From a bacterium (lineage in GTDB: Bacteria > Patescibacteriota > Microgenomatia > Daviesbacterales > UBA10151): a DNA stretch of 6,071 bases. A program made the position numbers and the translations under genes. The stretch lies in the NCBI GenBank assembly GCA_027364775.1, contig DAHXOS010000031.1, forward strand, positions 1 through 6,071. Direction: 5' to 3'. Of this stretch, positions 1-5,247 are shown piece by piece (the stretch's first letter is position 1; each line of letters begins with the position of its first letter). The notes beneath the pieces were generated by a model. It was not told the DNA's origin. It ran no database searches and saw nothing but the letters and a program-made list of their open reading frames with translations.

Positions 1-129
1 TACTCCGGTTAATGGTTCAATAAGAGAGGGAGATATATCTTCACCAATTGAAGCAAGTAGCATCGAGGTGGAATTTGCATAACAATAGGCGCCGTTACCT
101 AAATAAGGAAAATTCCCATCATTTAACAT
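1..129 (-). CDS. Partial gene, N-terminal 43 residues; possible BtrH_N / papain-like cysteine-peptidase-fold protein
   Basis: The reverse strand is open from an ATG at 129-127 to the left edge of the window. It gives 43 residues beginning MLNDGNFPYLGNG, followed by AYCYANSTSMLLASIGED and a tail ISPSLIEPLTGV. A Cys-Tyr-Ala-Asn-Ser stretch near the N-terminus, then a Gly and a hydrophobic ISPSLIEPL segment, resembles the start of butirosin-biosynthesis-H-like N-terminal domains and related cysteine-peptidase folds, in which an early Cys is the likely nucleophile. That family call is a guess from about 40 residues. The gene is divergent from the KGG gene. There is no Shine-Dalgarno sequence, but a perfect TATAAT lies just upstream, placed for a leaderless transcript. 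Most of the protein is outside the window, so the function cannot be settled. Confidence 0.7.
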   Translation of the reverse strand, partial: MLNDGNFPYLGNGAYCYANSTSMLLASIGEDISPSLIEPLTGV

Positions 130-141
130 AACGGTATTATA
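130..141 (-). promoter_or_regulatory. -10 box placed for a leaderless mRNA
   Basis: On the minus strand TATAAT occupies 141-136. It is followed by the six bases ACCGTT and then the ATG at 129. With the usual -12 to -7 placement of a -10 box, +1 falls on the A of the start codon. No good -35 is visible: at 17-bp spacing the hexamer is AAGATA. Confidence 0.55.
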
Positions 142-278
142 CAAGAATATAATTTTATTATCTTAATTATTTATTTTGTACAGGTTGATAAACGGAAAAA
201 AAAGATATTATTTTAACAAGCCATAGAACTCTTGCATCACTCTTACAGCTTTTTATCTTCTGTCTAAAGCATTAAAAA

Positions 279-284
279 TATAAT
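279..284 (+). promoter_or_regulatory. -10 box of the KGG / small membrane protein operon
   Basis: A perfect TATAAT lies 31 bases before the KGG start codon and predicts transcription from about 291, giving a leader of about 25 nt that contains the ribosome binding site. There is no convincing -35 hexamer 16-18 bp upstream (the sequence there is tcttct-like), so the promoter may need an activator or an alternative sigma factor. A second candidate, TTGATA (185-190) with TATTAT (206-211), has only 15-bp spacing and is less likely. The rest of the 130-315 gap shows no other structure. Confidence 0.5.
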
Positions 285-297
285 TGGTTCCTGATAT

Positions 298-307
298 TAA
301 GGAGGTG
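298..307 (+). promoter_or_regulatory. Very strong Shine-Dalgarno sequence of the KGG gene
   Basis: TAAGGAGGTG is a near-complete match to the 16S rRNA 3' end, eight bases before the ATG at 316. It fixes this start and predicts high translation. Confidence 0.85.
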
Positions 308-315
308 TTTTATAA

Positions 316-525
316 ATGCCTAAGCAAAAAAATGGCAGGGGATGGTATGGAGACTCAAAGCGCCACGCTAGAGCTGGAAGATTAGGAGGATTGGCTACAT
401 CCGCCCGTCAATCACAAACATTCTTTAGTGAAATTGGTAGGATAGGTGGAAAAAAATCTTCAGGCAATTTTAAAAATAACCCAGAGAGGGCAAGAAGATT
501 AGGTAAAAAAGGTGGCCTAAATTAA
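316..525 (+). CDS. KGG-repeat general stress protein (GsiB-like)
   Basis: This is a 69-residue, very basic, hydrophilic protein made of degenerate KGG/stress-induced repeats. The segments are GDSKRHARAGRLGG (about 13-26), FFSEIGRIGGKKSSGNF (about 36-52) and NPERARRLGKKGG (about 55-67). Each places a Gly-Gly after a basic amphipathic stretch, as in the KGG domain of Bacillus GsiB-like and enterobacterial YciG-like proteins. Such proteins are small, soluble, probably disordered and accumulate in stress; their biochemical role is not known. The opening GWYGDS before the first repeat is a common form of this family. The start is fixed by the strong ribosome binding site. It is the first gene of a unit continuing into two small membrane protein genes, and its last codons form the left arm of a possible attenuator hairpin. 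The family call is secure; the stress role is by analogy. Confidence 0.9.
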   Translation: MPKQKNGRGWYGDSKRHARAGRLGGLATSARQSQTFFSEIGRIGGKKSSGNFKNNPERARRLGKKGGLN

Positions 526-545
526 GTTAAAATTTCTACCTTTTT
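506..545 (+). terminator. Possible intrinsic terminator / attenuator overlapping the KGG stop codon
   Basis: AAAAAGGTGG (506-515) can pair with CTACCTTTTT (536-545), ten pairs with one G-U. A further five pairs form between AAATT (519-523) and AATTT (531-535), closing a 7-nt loop with a 3-nt bulge. The right arm ends in five T followed by cttac, so the U-tract is part of the stem. The left arm lies in the last KGG codons. It could end most transcripts after KGG and lower expression of the two downstream genes. The stem is AT-rich, so its strength is uncertain. Confidence 0.4.
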
Positions 546-595
546 CTTACAAACTTTTGAGCTTAATATCACCAAACAAAGTTAAACTGCTTGCT

Positions 596-904
596 ATGAA
601 TATGACAACATTACTTATTTTAGGATTAAGTGCCGGGATAGCTGCTAACTTTTTAGATCCTAGAAAAGAGGGAGGAGTTATTGGCCCGGTCTTTTTAGGA
701 GTATTAGGTTCAATAGCTGGGGCTTTATTGGGTAATATGGTCTTAACCAGTCTGGGGATAGAAAGTTTTCCGTTGCAATCTTTTATAGTTCCAAGTTTAG
801 GATCTTTAGGAGTACTACTATTAGCACGCATATTTAGATCAGACACTGAATTTAAGCAGATGAAATTTAAATTGCCTAAGGAGGTGAGAGAAGCATGGTT
901 TTAG
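596..904 (+). CDS. GlsB/YeaQ/YmgE-type stress membrane protein (transglycosylase-associated family)
   Basis: This is a small, Gly-rich integral membrane protein of 102 residues with three hydrophobic segments: about residues 5-20 (TLLILGLSAGIAANFL), 29-52 (GVIGPVFLGVLGSIAGALLG) and 64-82. The pattern of a short helix, a polar DPRKEGG turn and a GxxxG-rich second helix is that of the Tgly_assoc family (GlsB, YeaQ, YmgE). This family is stress-linked and of unknown biochemistry; the transglycosylase name is historical. A charged tail (about 83-102, rich in Lys and Arg) makes it longer than the usual 80 or so residues. The ATG at 596 or the one at 602 fits the family start. The frame stays open back to a TTG at 557, but that adds a polar extension and has no ribosome binding site. 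No clear Shine-Dalgarno precedes either ATG. The 3' end overlaps the next gene by 10 nt. Confidence 0.75.
   Translation: MNMTTLLILGLSAGIAANFLDPRKEGGVIGPVFLGVLGSIAGALLGNMVLTSLGIESFPLQSFIVPSLGSLGVLLLARIFRSDTEFKQMKFKLPKEVREAWF
878..887 (+). promoter_or_regulatory. Strong internal Shine-Dalgarno sequence for the YggT-like gene
   Basis: AAGGAGGTGA lies inside the coding sequence of the upstream membrane protein, 7 bases before the ATG at 895. It matches the anti-Shine-Dalgarno almost completely and sets the start of the downstream gene. Confidence 0.85.
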
Positions 905-1266
905 GAGTAAGAAACTTTTTATTAGGACTAATTAATTTAATTTTAGGGATTATAGCTTTATTTTTAGGCTTAAGAATTATCTTTAGTTTGGTTGGTGCAA
1001 ATAGTTCCGCTCCATTTGTAGCTTGGGTTTATCTTGTTAGTGAAGGGTTAATAACACCTTTTAGGGGAATGTTCCCTAACTTTGCTATGGGTAATAATAT
1101 GTATTTGGATGTTGTAGCAGTAATAGCTTTAATCGTCTATTCTCTTGTAGGTTATATTATAGTGGCTTTGGTTGATTCGGCGTTTAAGCCTGCTATTTAT
1201 GATGAAGAAGAGAGAAGACGCCTCAATCATTATAGGCAAGCACACGCCCATGATATTGACCGTTAA
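895..1266 (+). CDS. YggT-family small membrane protein
   Basis: This is a 123-residue protein with a long hydrophobic segment at about 6-33, a second weaker one at about 40-53 and a third at about 70-94, then a charged tail (99-123) with an EEERRR cluster and several His. The middle LITPFRGMFPNF followed by a polar loop and YLDVVAVIALIVYSLVGYII matches the conserved P-x-R-x-x-P then D-x-x-x-x-x-A-L pattern of YggT proteins. These are membrane proteins linked in other bacteria to osmotic or ion stress and to cell-envelope or division gene clusters; the molecular role is unproven. The gene overlaps its upstream neighbour by 10 nt and has its own strong ribosome binding site, so the two are translated together. 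It is the last gene before a strong terminator. The C-terminal charged tail is longer than in the simplest family members. Confidence 0.8.
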   Translation: MVLGVRNFLLGLINLILGIIALFLGLRIIFSLVGANSSAPFVAWVYLVSEGLITPFRGMFPNFAMGNNMYLDVVAVIALIVYSLVGYIIVALVDSAFKPAIYDEEERRRLNHYRQAHAHDIDR

Positions 1267-1288
1267 TTAGACAGATTATTAAAAGAAT

Positions 1289-1318
1289 AAAAAGGAGGCT
1301 AAAGCTAGCCTTCTTTTT
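1289..1318 (+). terminator. Strong rho-independent terminator
   Basis: A 13-bp stem pairs 1289-1301 (AAAAAGGAGGCTA) with 1306-1318 (TAGCCTTCTTTTT), with one G-U pair and the 4-nt loop AAGC. The GC-rich upper part is followed by five T. It ends the stress-protein unit 22 bases after the YggT-like stop codon. The mirrored A-tract could also give some termination from the opposite strand. Confidence 0.88.
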
Positions 1319-1322
1319 ATGG

Positions 1323-1410
1323 TTGTAAATTTGATACAAATAATGCAAACCTGTTACAAGGAAGTTTTACAATGTATGTAATTGTAAAGCGGTTATCAAC
1401 TTGTAAAACT
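1323..1410 (+). promoter_or_regulatory. Cluster of TTACAA/TTGTAA boxes, probable operator of the kinase promoter
   Basis: Five exact copies of TTACAA or its complement TTGTAA lie at 1323-1328 (-), 1354-1359 (+), 1367-1372 (+), 1382-1387 (-) and 1401-1406 (-). The last one ends 13 bases before the -35 hexamer of the kinase promoter. A looser ATGCAA (1343-1348) is 11 bp before the second box. The same motif recurs upstream of the response regulator gene. The layout suits binding by an OmpR/PhoB-type dimer, most simply the regulator encoded at 3907-4587. Direct evidence is only the repeated sequence; the binding protein is inferred. Confidence 0.55.
1363..1410. repeat. Perfect 10-bp inverted repeat with a nested 7-bp inverted repeat
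   Basis: AGTTTTACAA (1363-1372) and TTGTAAAACT (1401-1410) are exact reverse complements separated by 28 bases. The left arm also forms a 7-bp inverted repeat, TTTACAA (1366-1372) with TTGTAAA (1382-1388), separated by 9 bases. Neither is followed by a T-tract, so they look like protein-binding sites rather than a terminator. Confidence 0.75.
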
Positions 1411-1419
1411 CACTGCAGG

Positions 1420-1448
1420 TTGACAGTTATAGGATATTTTATGATAAT
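1420..1448 (+). promoter_or_regulatory. Sigma-70-type promoter of the histidine kinase gene
   Basis: A perfect -35 TTGACA (1420-1425) is followed by a 17-bp spacer and GATAAT (1443-1448), a 5/6 match to the -10 consensus. Transcription should start near 1455, giving a leader of about 28 nt. No Shine-Dalgarno is visible before the ATG at 1483. Confidence 0.75.
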
Positions 1449-1482
1449 ACCACTAGTTTAACTACGCATAAAATCAGTTCAT

Positions 1483-2679
1483 ATGAAAAGTGAAGATATT
1501 ATTAAAAAAGTTTATAATGCAGGTTTAAAGTTTTTAGTTCCTTTGACTGTTGAGGATACTTATAAATTGATTGTGGAAGAGTCTATTAATCTTGTGGGAG
1601 CCGATTTTGGCTCTCTAATTTTAGCTGATAGTGAAGGAGAATTGAAGCGTGTTTACGCTAGTGAACCTGGTTTTTACAAGATTAGCAATCGACGTCGGGG
1701 TTCAATGTATCAGGTATTTAAAAAACAAAAGATTAGAATTTTAAATGTTCCCCATTTGTCCAATCTTCACCCTTTCTTAAAAGAAGCCAAAATTCGCTCG
1801 ATTATTGCAGCACCTTTATCTTATCGTAATATCTCAATTGGAGTCTTAGCTTTACAATCTAATACACCCGTTCGCTTTAATAAAGATTCTTATAATACTT
1901 TGCAACTGTTTACACCTTTAGCTACTCTTGCAATTCGCAAAACCCAACTTTATGAGGAAACAAAACAAGCTATAGAAACTAGAGATTTATTTATTTCAAT
2001 GGCTGCTCATGAACTCAGAACTCCGCTAACTGCAGTTAACGGTTATATTCAACTACTTAGAAATAAACTTACTAATCGTGAAGAAGTAGAGAGTAGGTGG
2101 ATGGAGCAATTATATGTTGAAAGTGTTAGGTTGACTCGGTTAGTCAATGAATTGCTGGAAATTAATAGAATTAAATCTGGAAAATTACAGTACTTTTTAA
2201 AAGAATGTAGTTTAAAGACAATCTTAGAAAGAGTAGAAAGCACCTTTAGATTTTCATATCCTGATCGTAAATTAATAGTTGAAGATAAACTGGGTCAGCA
2301 TTCAGATGTCTTAATTGGAGACTTTGATAAGATTTTGCAAGTTTTTTCTAATTTATTAGATAATGCTGTTAAATATTCAGCATCAACTACTCCTATCTAT
2401 TTAAGGATAAAAGAAGTTGGTTCTTACTTTGTAATCCAAATTAAAGATTCTGGGATTGGAATTAAACAAGAGGAATACCAAAAAATCTTTGAAGGATTTA
2501 ACAGAGGTTCAGGACATGATAAAGAAGGCTTAGGATTAGGATTATTTTTGGTTAAAGATATTGTCACTAGACTACATGGATCGATCAATGTTTATTCTAA
2601 CATAGGCAAGGGTACAATAATGGAAGTTAAACTGCCAAAGAAAACTTCCATAAAAAAGGTGAAAGATGTTAAATATTGA
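1483..2679 (+). CDS. Soluble GAF-domain sensor histidine kinase
   Basis: This is a 398-residue cytoplasmic kinase with no signal peptide or membrane segment. Residues about 12-155 form a GAF-like domain (AGLKFLVPLTVEDTYKLI at the start, SIIAAPLSYRNISIGVLAL in the core), likely sensing a small ligand, redox or light signal; the ligand cannot be told from sequence. A short helical linker leads to the HisKA domain, with the H-box AAHELRTP carrying the phospho-acceptor His176. The HATPase domain shows the N-box (FSNLLDNAVKYS, Asn294 central), G1 (DSGIGI, 322-327), F-box (Phe336) and G2 (GLGLGL, 349-354). All catalytic motifs are intact. It should autophosphorylate and pass phosphate to a response regulator, most simply the one at 3907-4587. 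There is no receiver domain. The gene overlaps the next one by 14 nt. Its own promoter and a box cluster lie upstream. The family call is certain; the partner and signal are inferred. Confidence 0.95.
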   Translation: MKSEDIIKKVYNAGLKFLVPLTVEDTYKLIVEESINLVGADFGSLILADSEGELKRVYASEPGFYKISNRRRGSMYQVFKKQKIRILNVPHLSNLHPFLKEAKIRSIIAAPLSYRNISIGVLALQSNTPVRFNKDSYNTLQLFTPLATLAIRKTQLYEETKQAIETRDLFISMAAHELRTPLTAVNGYIQLLRNKLTNREEVESRWMEQLYVESVRLTRLVNELLEINRIKSGKLQYFLKECSLKTILERVESTFRFSYPDRKLIVEDKLGQHSDVLIGDFDKILQVFSNLLDNAVKYSASTTPIYLRIKEVGSYFVIQIKDSGIGIKQEEYQKIFEGFNRGSGHDKEGLGLGLFLVKDIVTRLHGSINVYSNIGKGTIMEVKLPKKTSIKKVKDVKY

Positions 2680-3910
2680 AAGTGCACTAACACAACCTGG
2701 TTTAAAGCTTGATAAATCTCAAGGGGGAGAAAAAAGCGCCGAAGTTTTATATAGTGCCTATACTTCAAAAGGTGAATTATTAACTGATTGGGTTAATTTA
2801 GGATTAAAGAAAAGTGGAGTAGTAGCTGTTGTTTTTTCAGGCGAATCTGGAGGAGCAAAAACAACTATTGCCAGTCAGTTAATTAAAGAGGTGACTAAAT
2901 CAGCTGGAGGGCAAGTTTTTTTAACTGTGATTACCTCTGGAGAAACTGTGTCTAGGATAGAGCGCATGGCAACAGATTATCTAATAACAGAAGGTGCTTA
3001 TGAGGCTAACCCTCATCCTTTAATTCAACCCGTTGAAGATGCAATCATTAAGGGAATAAATGCAGATTTCCCAAACGGTTTACCAAGGCTTGCTCGGGGA
3101 GAGGAGTTTGACCGTGGTCGTTTTGGCAAGCATCTTTGGGAAGCCAATGGCGATATTATGTCAATGTTCTTGCGAGGTTCAATCGACAAAGCATTAGCTA
3201 TGGGTAGCTATAGAGGTATGAGAGACATACCCAGATTAGTGGTTGCAGATGTAGCTGGTATTGGAAAGAATGGTCGATTAGCAAGTAAACTAAATGAAGT
3301 TGTAACTGAATATGGCAGCAATACTTTATTTGTAGTTAGTCCGGCTAACCCACAAATCCAAAACAAAGCTTTGGCTTTAAGGAGTAAAGCTAGTCAATTT
3401 TTGACTGAGCTATTACAAACTCGTGGAGTTAAGCCTATTAAAAATGAAAAAGGGTTTGATGAAATACCTATTACTGCTCAAACCTTAGCTCAAATTAAAC
3501 CTTTGAGTCCAACAGAAACAGCTCAAATTAATGCTATGCTAAGAAAGGAAGCTTTAGAAACAGATATGGATTGTTTAGATACTTTGGTTACAATTCGTGA
3601 AGGTGCTAGACCAGGAAGATTTGAAGCTGCGAGAGATATTTATTACGCTGAAGCAATCAATTGGGCTAAATCTTCTGATAATGCTTTATCTAGGATAAAT
3701 AAAATTTCGGCATTTTTAAAAGAGCATCAAATTATTAGTCCAAACTGGCTAGGCTTATATGCTGCCAAACTTGGTTATGCTGAGGAGTATATGGAGTATA
3801 TATTAGGTATACCGAAAAAATCACCATATGGTCGGGTGCTGGCAGTGCCTTATTTACCAGAAACCACGATTCATATATACAGTGATTTCTATAAACGAAA
3901 ACAAGGTTAA
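2666..3910 (+). CDS. Unrecognised P-loop NTPase/kinase-like protein linked to the histidine kinase
   Basis: This is a 414-residue soluble protein that I cannot place in a named family. Residues 52-67 read as a beta-strand then P-loop, VVAVVFSGESGGAKTT, with Lys65 and Thr66 as expected nucleotide-binding residues. The usual Gly before Lys is Ala: GESGGAKTT rather than GESGAGKTT. RLVVADVAGIG (190-200, Asp195) is a good Walker B-like strand, and NTLFVVSPANPQ (219-230) looks like a further core strand. The region 90-170 contains many Arg and Asp residues (RIERMATDY, RGEEFDRGRFGKHLWE), and the C-terminal part (about 280-414) is mostly helical. This suggests a P-loop kinase or small NTPase rather than an ABC or AAA+ protein. 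The start overlaps the kinase gene by 14 nt, with an AAGGTGA ribosome binding site just before it, so the two are co-translated. A role in the same signalling circuit, as effector or modulator, is inference. Confidence 0.85.
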   Translation: MLNIESALTQPGLKLDKSQGGEKSAEVLYSAYTSKGELLTDWVNLGLKKSGVVAVVFSGESGGAKTTIASQLIKEVTKSAGGQVFLTVITSGETVSRIERMATDYLITEGAYEANPHPLIQPVEDAIIKGINADFPNGLPRLARGEEFDRGRFGKHLWEANGDIMSMFLRGSIDKALAMGSYRGMRDIPRLVVADVAGIGKNGRLASKLNEVVTEYGSNTLFVVSPANPQIQNKALALRSKASQFLTELLQTRGVKPIKNEKGFDEIPITAQTLAQIKPLSPTETAQINAMLRKEALETDMDCLDTLVTIREGARPGRFEAARDIYYAEAINWAKSSDNALSRINKISAFLKEHQIISPNWLGLYAAKLGYAEEYMEYILGIPKKSPYGRVLAVPYLPETTIHIYSDFYKRKQG

Positions 3911-4587
3911 TCTTTGATCATATAACCAAAGCCACGGACTGAATGTAACAGCTTTTTGTTATATTCCTGGTCAATTTTTTTTCTTAAATAGCCCATGTAA
4001 ACATCTACCACCCTGGTTTCAATATCAGGAGAGTACAACCAAACTCTATTTAAAATCATTTCCCGGGTTAAGATTCTGCCTTTATTGTTCATTAAATATT
4101 GAAGCAACTTAAACTCTTGAGGGGTGAGTTGGATATTTTTACCCTCTCTTTTAACTTCTAAAGTTGAGTTGTTAAGTTCTAAATCTCCAACTTGTAACTT
4201 ACCATCTGAGTCACCATTTTTTCTAAGTCTTGCCTTTATTCTGGCCAGCAGTTCATCGGCTACAAATGGTTTAGTCATATAATCATCGGCACCTAAATTT
4301 AAGCCTTGGACTATATCAAATACAGAATCTTTAGCAGTTAAAATAATTAGTGGTAAATTAGGATACTTCTTTCTGATCTCCAAACACACTGCCTCACCAC
4401 TCATATTTGGTAAGCCTAAATCAAGTAATACTAAATCAGGCTCGGATTTTTGGATATTGTTTAAGGCGACTACACCATCACCAGCAATTTGAACTGAATA
4501 ACCGTTATCAAGCAAAAGCTCCTTTAAGTATTTTTGTAAGCCACTATCATCTTCGACTACCAAAATTGTATTGATCATTGGTACCAT
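3907..4587 (-). CDS. OmpR/PhoB-family DNA-binding response regulator
   Basis: This is a 226-residue two-domain regulator. The receiver domain (about 6-122) has the acidic pocket Glu12-Asp13-Asp14, the phospho-acceptor Asp56 in LVLLDLGLP, the switch Thr84 and Lys106 in the TKPF motif; all key residues are present. The C-terminal winged helix (about 130-225) shows the OmpR-type features LTPQEFKLLQYLMNNKGRIL, RVVDVYMGYLRKKI and the final hairpin VRGFGYMI. It should bind DNA as a dimer on direct repeats when phosphorylated and act on promoters. The start is the ATG at 4587 or an in-frame ATG three codons later (4578), the latter closer to the usual family N-terminus. Neither has a clear Shine-Dalgarno. 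The gene converges on the P-loop gene with overlapping stop codons. It is probably the partner of the kinase at 1483-2679, since no other regulator or kinase is in view. Confidence 0.95.
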   Translation of the reverse strand: MVPMINTILVVEDDSGLQKYLKELLLDNGYSVQIAGDGVVALNNIQKSEPDLVLLDLGLPNMSGEAVCLEIRKKYPNLPLIILTAKDSVFDIVQGLNLGADDYMTKPFVADELLARIKARLRKNGDSDGKLQVGDLELNNSTLEVKREGKNIQLTPQEFKLLQYLMNNKGRILTREMILNRVWLYSPDIETRVVDVYMGYLRKKIDQEYNKKLLHSVRGFGYMIKD

Positions 4588-4615
4588 TTTTAACTTTGTA
4601 AGTAAGATAGGAACT

Positions 4616-4639
4616 ATAATATTGTAAGATGAATGTAAG
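4616..4639 (-). promoter_or_regulatory. Response regulator promoter with pho-box-like direct repeats
   Basis: Read on the minus strand, CTTACAT (4639-4633), four bases, CTTACAA (4628-4622) and then directly a -10 box TATTAT (4621-4616). The 7-bp repeats recur every 11 bp, the spacing of PhoB boxes and of Bacillus PhoP TTAACA-type boxes, and they occupy the place of a -35 hexamer, which is otherwise absent. This is the layout of a promoter activated by an OmpR/PhoB-type regulator. Transcription would start near 4609. Another TTACAA copy (complement of 4596-4601) lies in the leader. Confidence 0.6.
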
Positions 4640-4649
4640 AATTCTTACA
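4634..4649. repeat. Perfect 16-bp palindrome upstream of the response regulator
   Basis: TGTAAGAATTCTTACA is identical to its reverse complement. Its left half carries the distal CTTACAT repeat and its right half another CTTACAA (4644-4650). It adds an inverted copy to the direct repeats and probably belongs to the same operator. It is not followed by a T-tract and is unlikely to be a terminator for the upstream YIP1-like gene. Confidence 0.75.
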
Positions 4650-4685
4650 ATAGCAGACTAGGACATTAAATCTTTAAAAACTTAT

Positions 4686-5240
4686 TCAAGTAAAGAAAAG
4701 ATGAATAATCCCTGTAATTGTTAAAAACAATAAGACTACAATACCCGGTAAAACAATATTTACAATAGCTTTTGCTAGTGAGTATTGGTGGTAAAATTTA
4801 AAAGTTAGAATTAATAAATAAATTAGTAAAATTAAGGCAACAGAGGAGATATATGGGATATAGATAAACAATAGTGGAGGAGTAGATAGCATTATTGCCT
4901 TAAGTGTTTCAGTAAAACTACCTCTACCTAAAAGTATTTTGGCAAGAATATGTAAAAATATCCCGGTTATTACTAACCAAAATAAAGCAAAGGGAATCAT
5001 AAATAAGCTTTGGGAAATTGATAAAAAAATTAAAGAAACATTTTGTTGTTCAACTATTTTAAATCCAAATCTAATAAAGGAACTTAAAACAATATTTAAG
5101 ATAAAAATGTTAAACACTGAAAGAGTACTAAGATTAGGTATTAATTTAAGGTAGCTATTTGAATTGATAATTGAACTTAAAATCAGGTTAAAGTAAGTCC
5201 TAGGAGTTAAAGGGTAATGAGAATTTTTTTTCTGTACCAT
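4686..5240 (-). CDS. YIP1-like multi-pass membrane protein
   Basis: This is a 184-residue, strongly hydrophobic protein. A short polar N-terminus holds YPLTPRTYFNLILSS (9-23), which resembles the opening of YIP1-domain proteins, where an SPxxxFxxI stretch precedes the first helix. Hydrophobic segments follow at about 38-60, 69-103, 115-147 and 158-183, so four to five membrane helices. The middle helix carries LFWLVITGIFLHILAKILLG and is followed by GRGSFTETLKAIMLSTPPLL, the conserved core of the YIP1 fold (helix, gly-rich turn, then proline in the next helix). Bacterial members have no settled function. The ATG at 5240 has no Shine-Dalgarno. It is followed on the same strand, after 98 bases that hold the regulator promoter, by the response regulator gene, and no terminator is visible between them, so partial readthrough is possible. 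Divergent from the small membrane-anchored gene to its right. Confidence 0.7.
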   Translation of the reverse strand: MVQKKNSHYPLTPRTYFNLILSSIINSNSYLKLIPNLSTLSVFNIFILNIVLSSFIRFGFKIVEQQNVSLIFLSISQSLFMIPFALFWLVITGIFLHILAKILLGRGSFTETLKAIMLSTPPLLFIYIPYISSVALILLIYLLILTFKFYHQYSLAKAIVNIVLPGIVVLLFLTITGIIHLFFT

Positions 5241-5247
5241 AATTACA

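Noticed and set aside
557..595. TTG start extending the GlsB-like gene by 13 codons
   Set aside because: It adds a polar segment not seen in the family and has no ribosome binding site; the ATG at 596 or 602 places the first helix correctly.
547..846. Minus-strand open frame of 99 codons
   Set aside because: It lies antisense to the GlsB-like gene, has an unnatural composition rich in Pro, Lys and Asn, and has no ribosome binding site; the plus strand encodes a clear family protein.
1323..1410. CRISPR-like repeat array
   Set aside because: The repeated unit is only 6-10 bp, in both orientations and with irregular spacing, which fits an operator and not a CRISPR array.
2049..2243. Minus-strand open frame inside the histidine kinase gene
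   Set aside because: It is Ser/Leu-rich antisense shadow of the HisKA region, without start signals.
2677..2679. TGA read as a sense codon, as in Gracilibacteria or Absconditabacteria
   Set aside because: The kinase and YIP1-like proteins end at natural lengths at TGA, no gene has an internal TGA, and readthrough adds no recognisable sequence.
2666..3910. Zeta-toxin or AAA+ identity for the P-loop protein
   Set aside because: Only the P-loop and a Walker B-like strand are visible; I see no sensor or arginine-finger pattern of AAA+ and no antitoxin-like neighbour.
4939..5154. Plus-strand open frame inside the YIP1-like gene
   Set aside because: It is antisense to a convincing membrane protein and has no ribosome binding site or recognisable motif.
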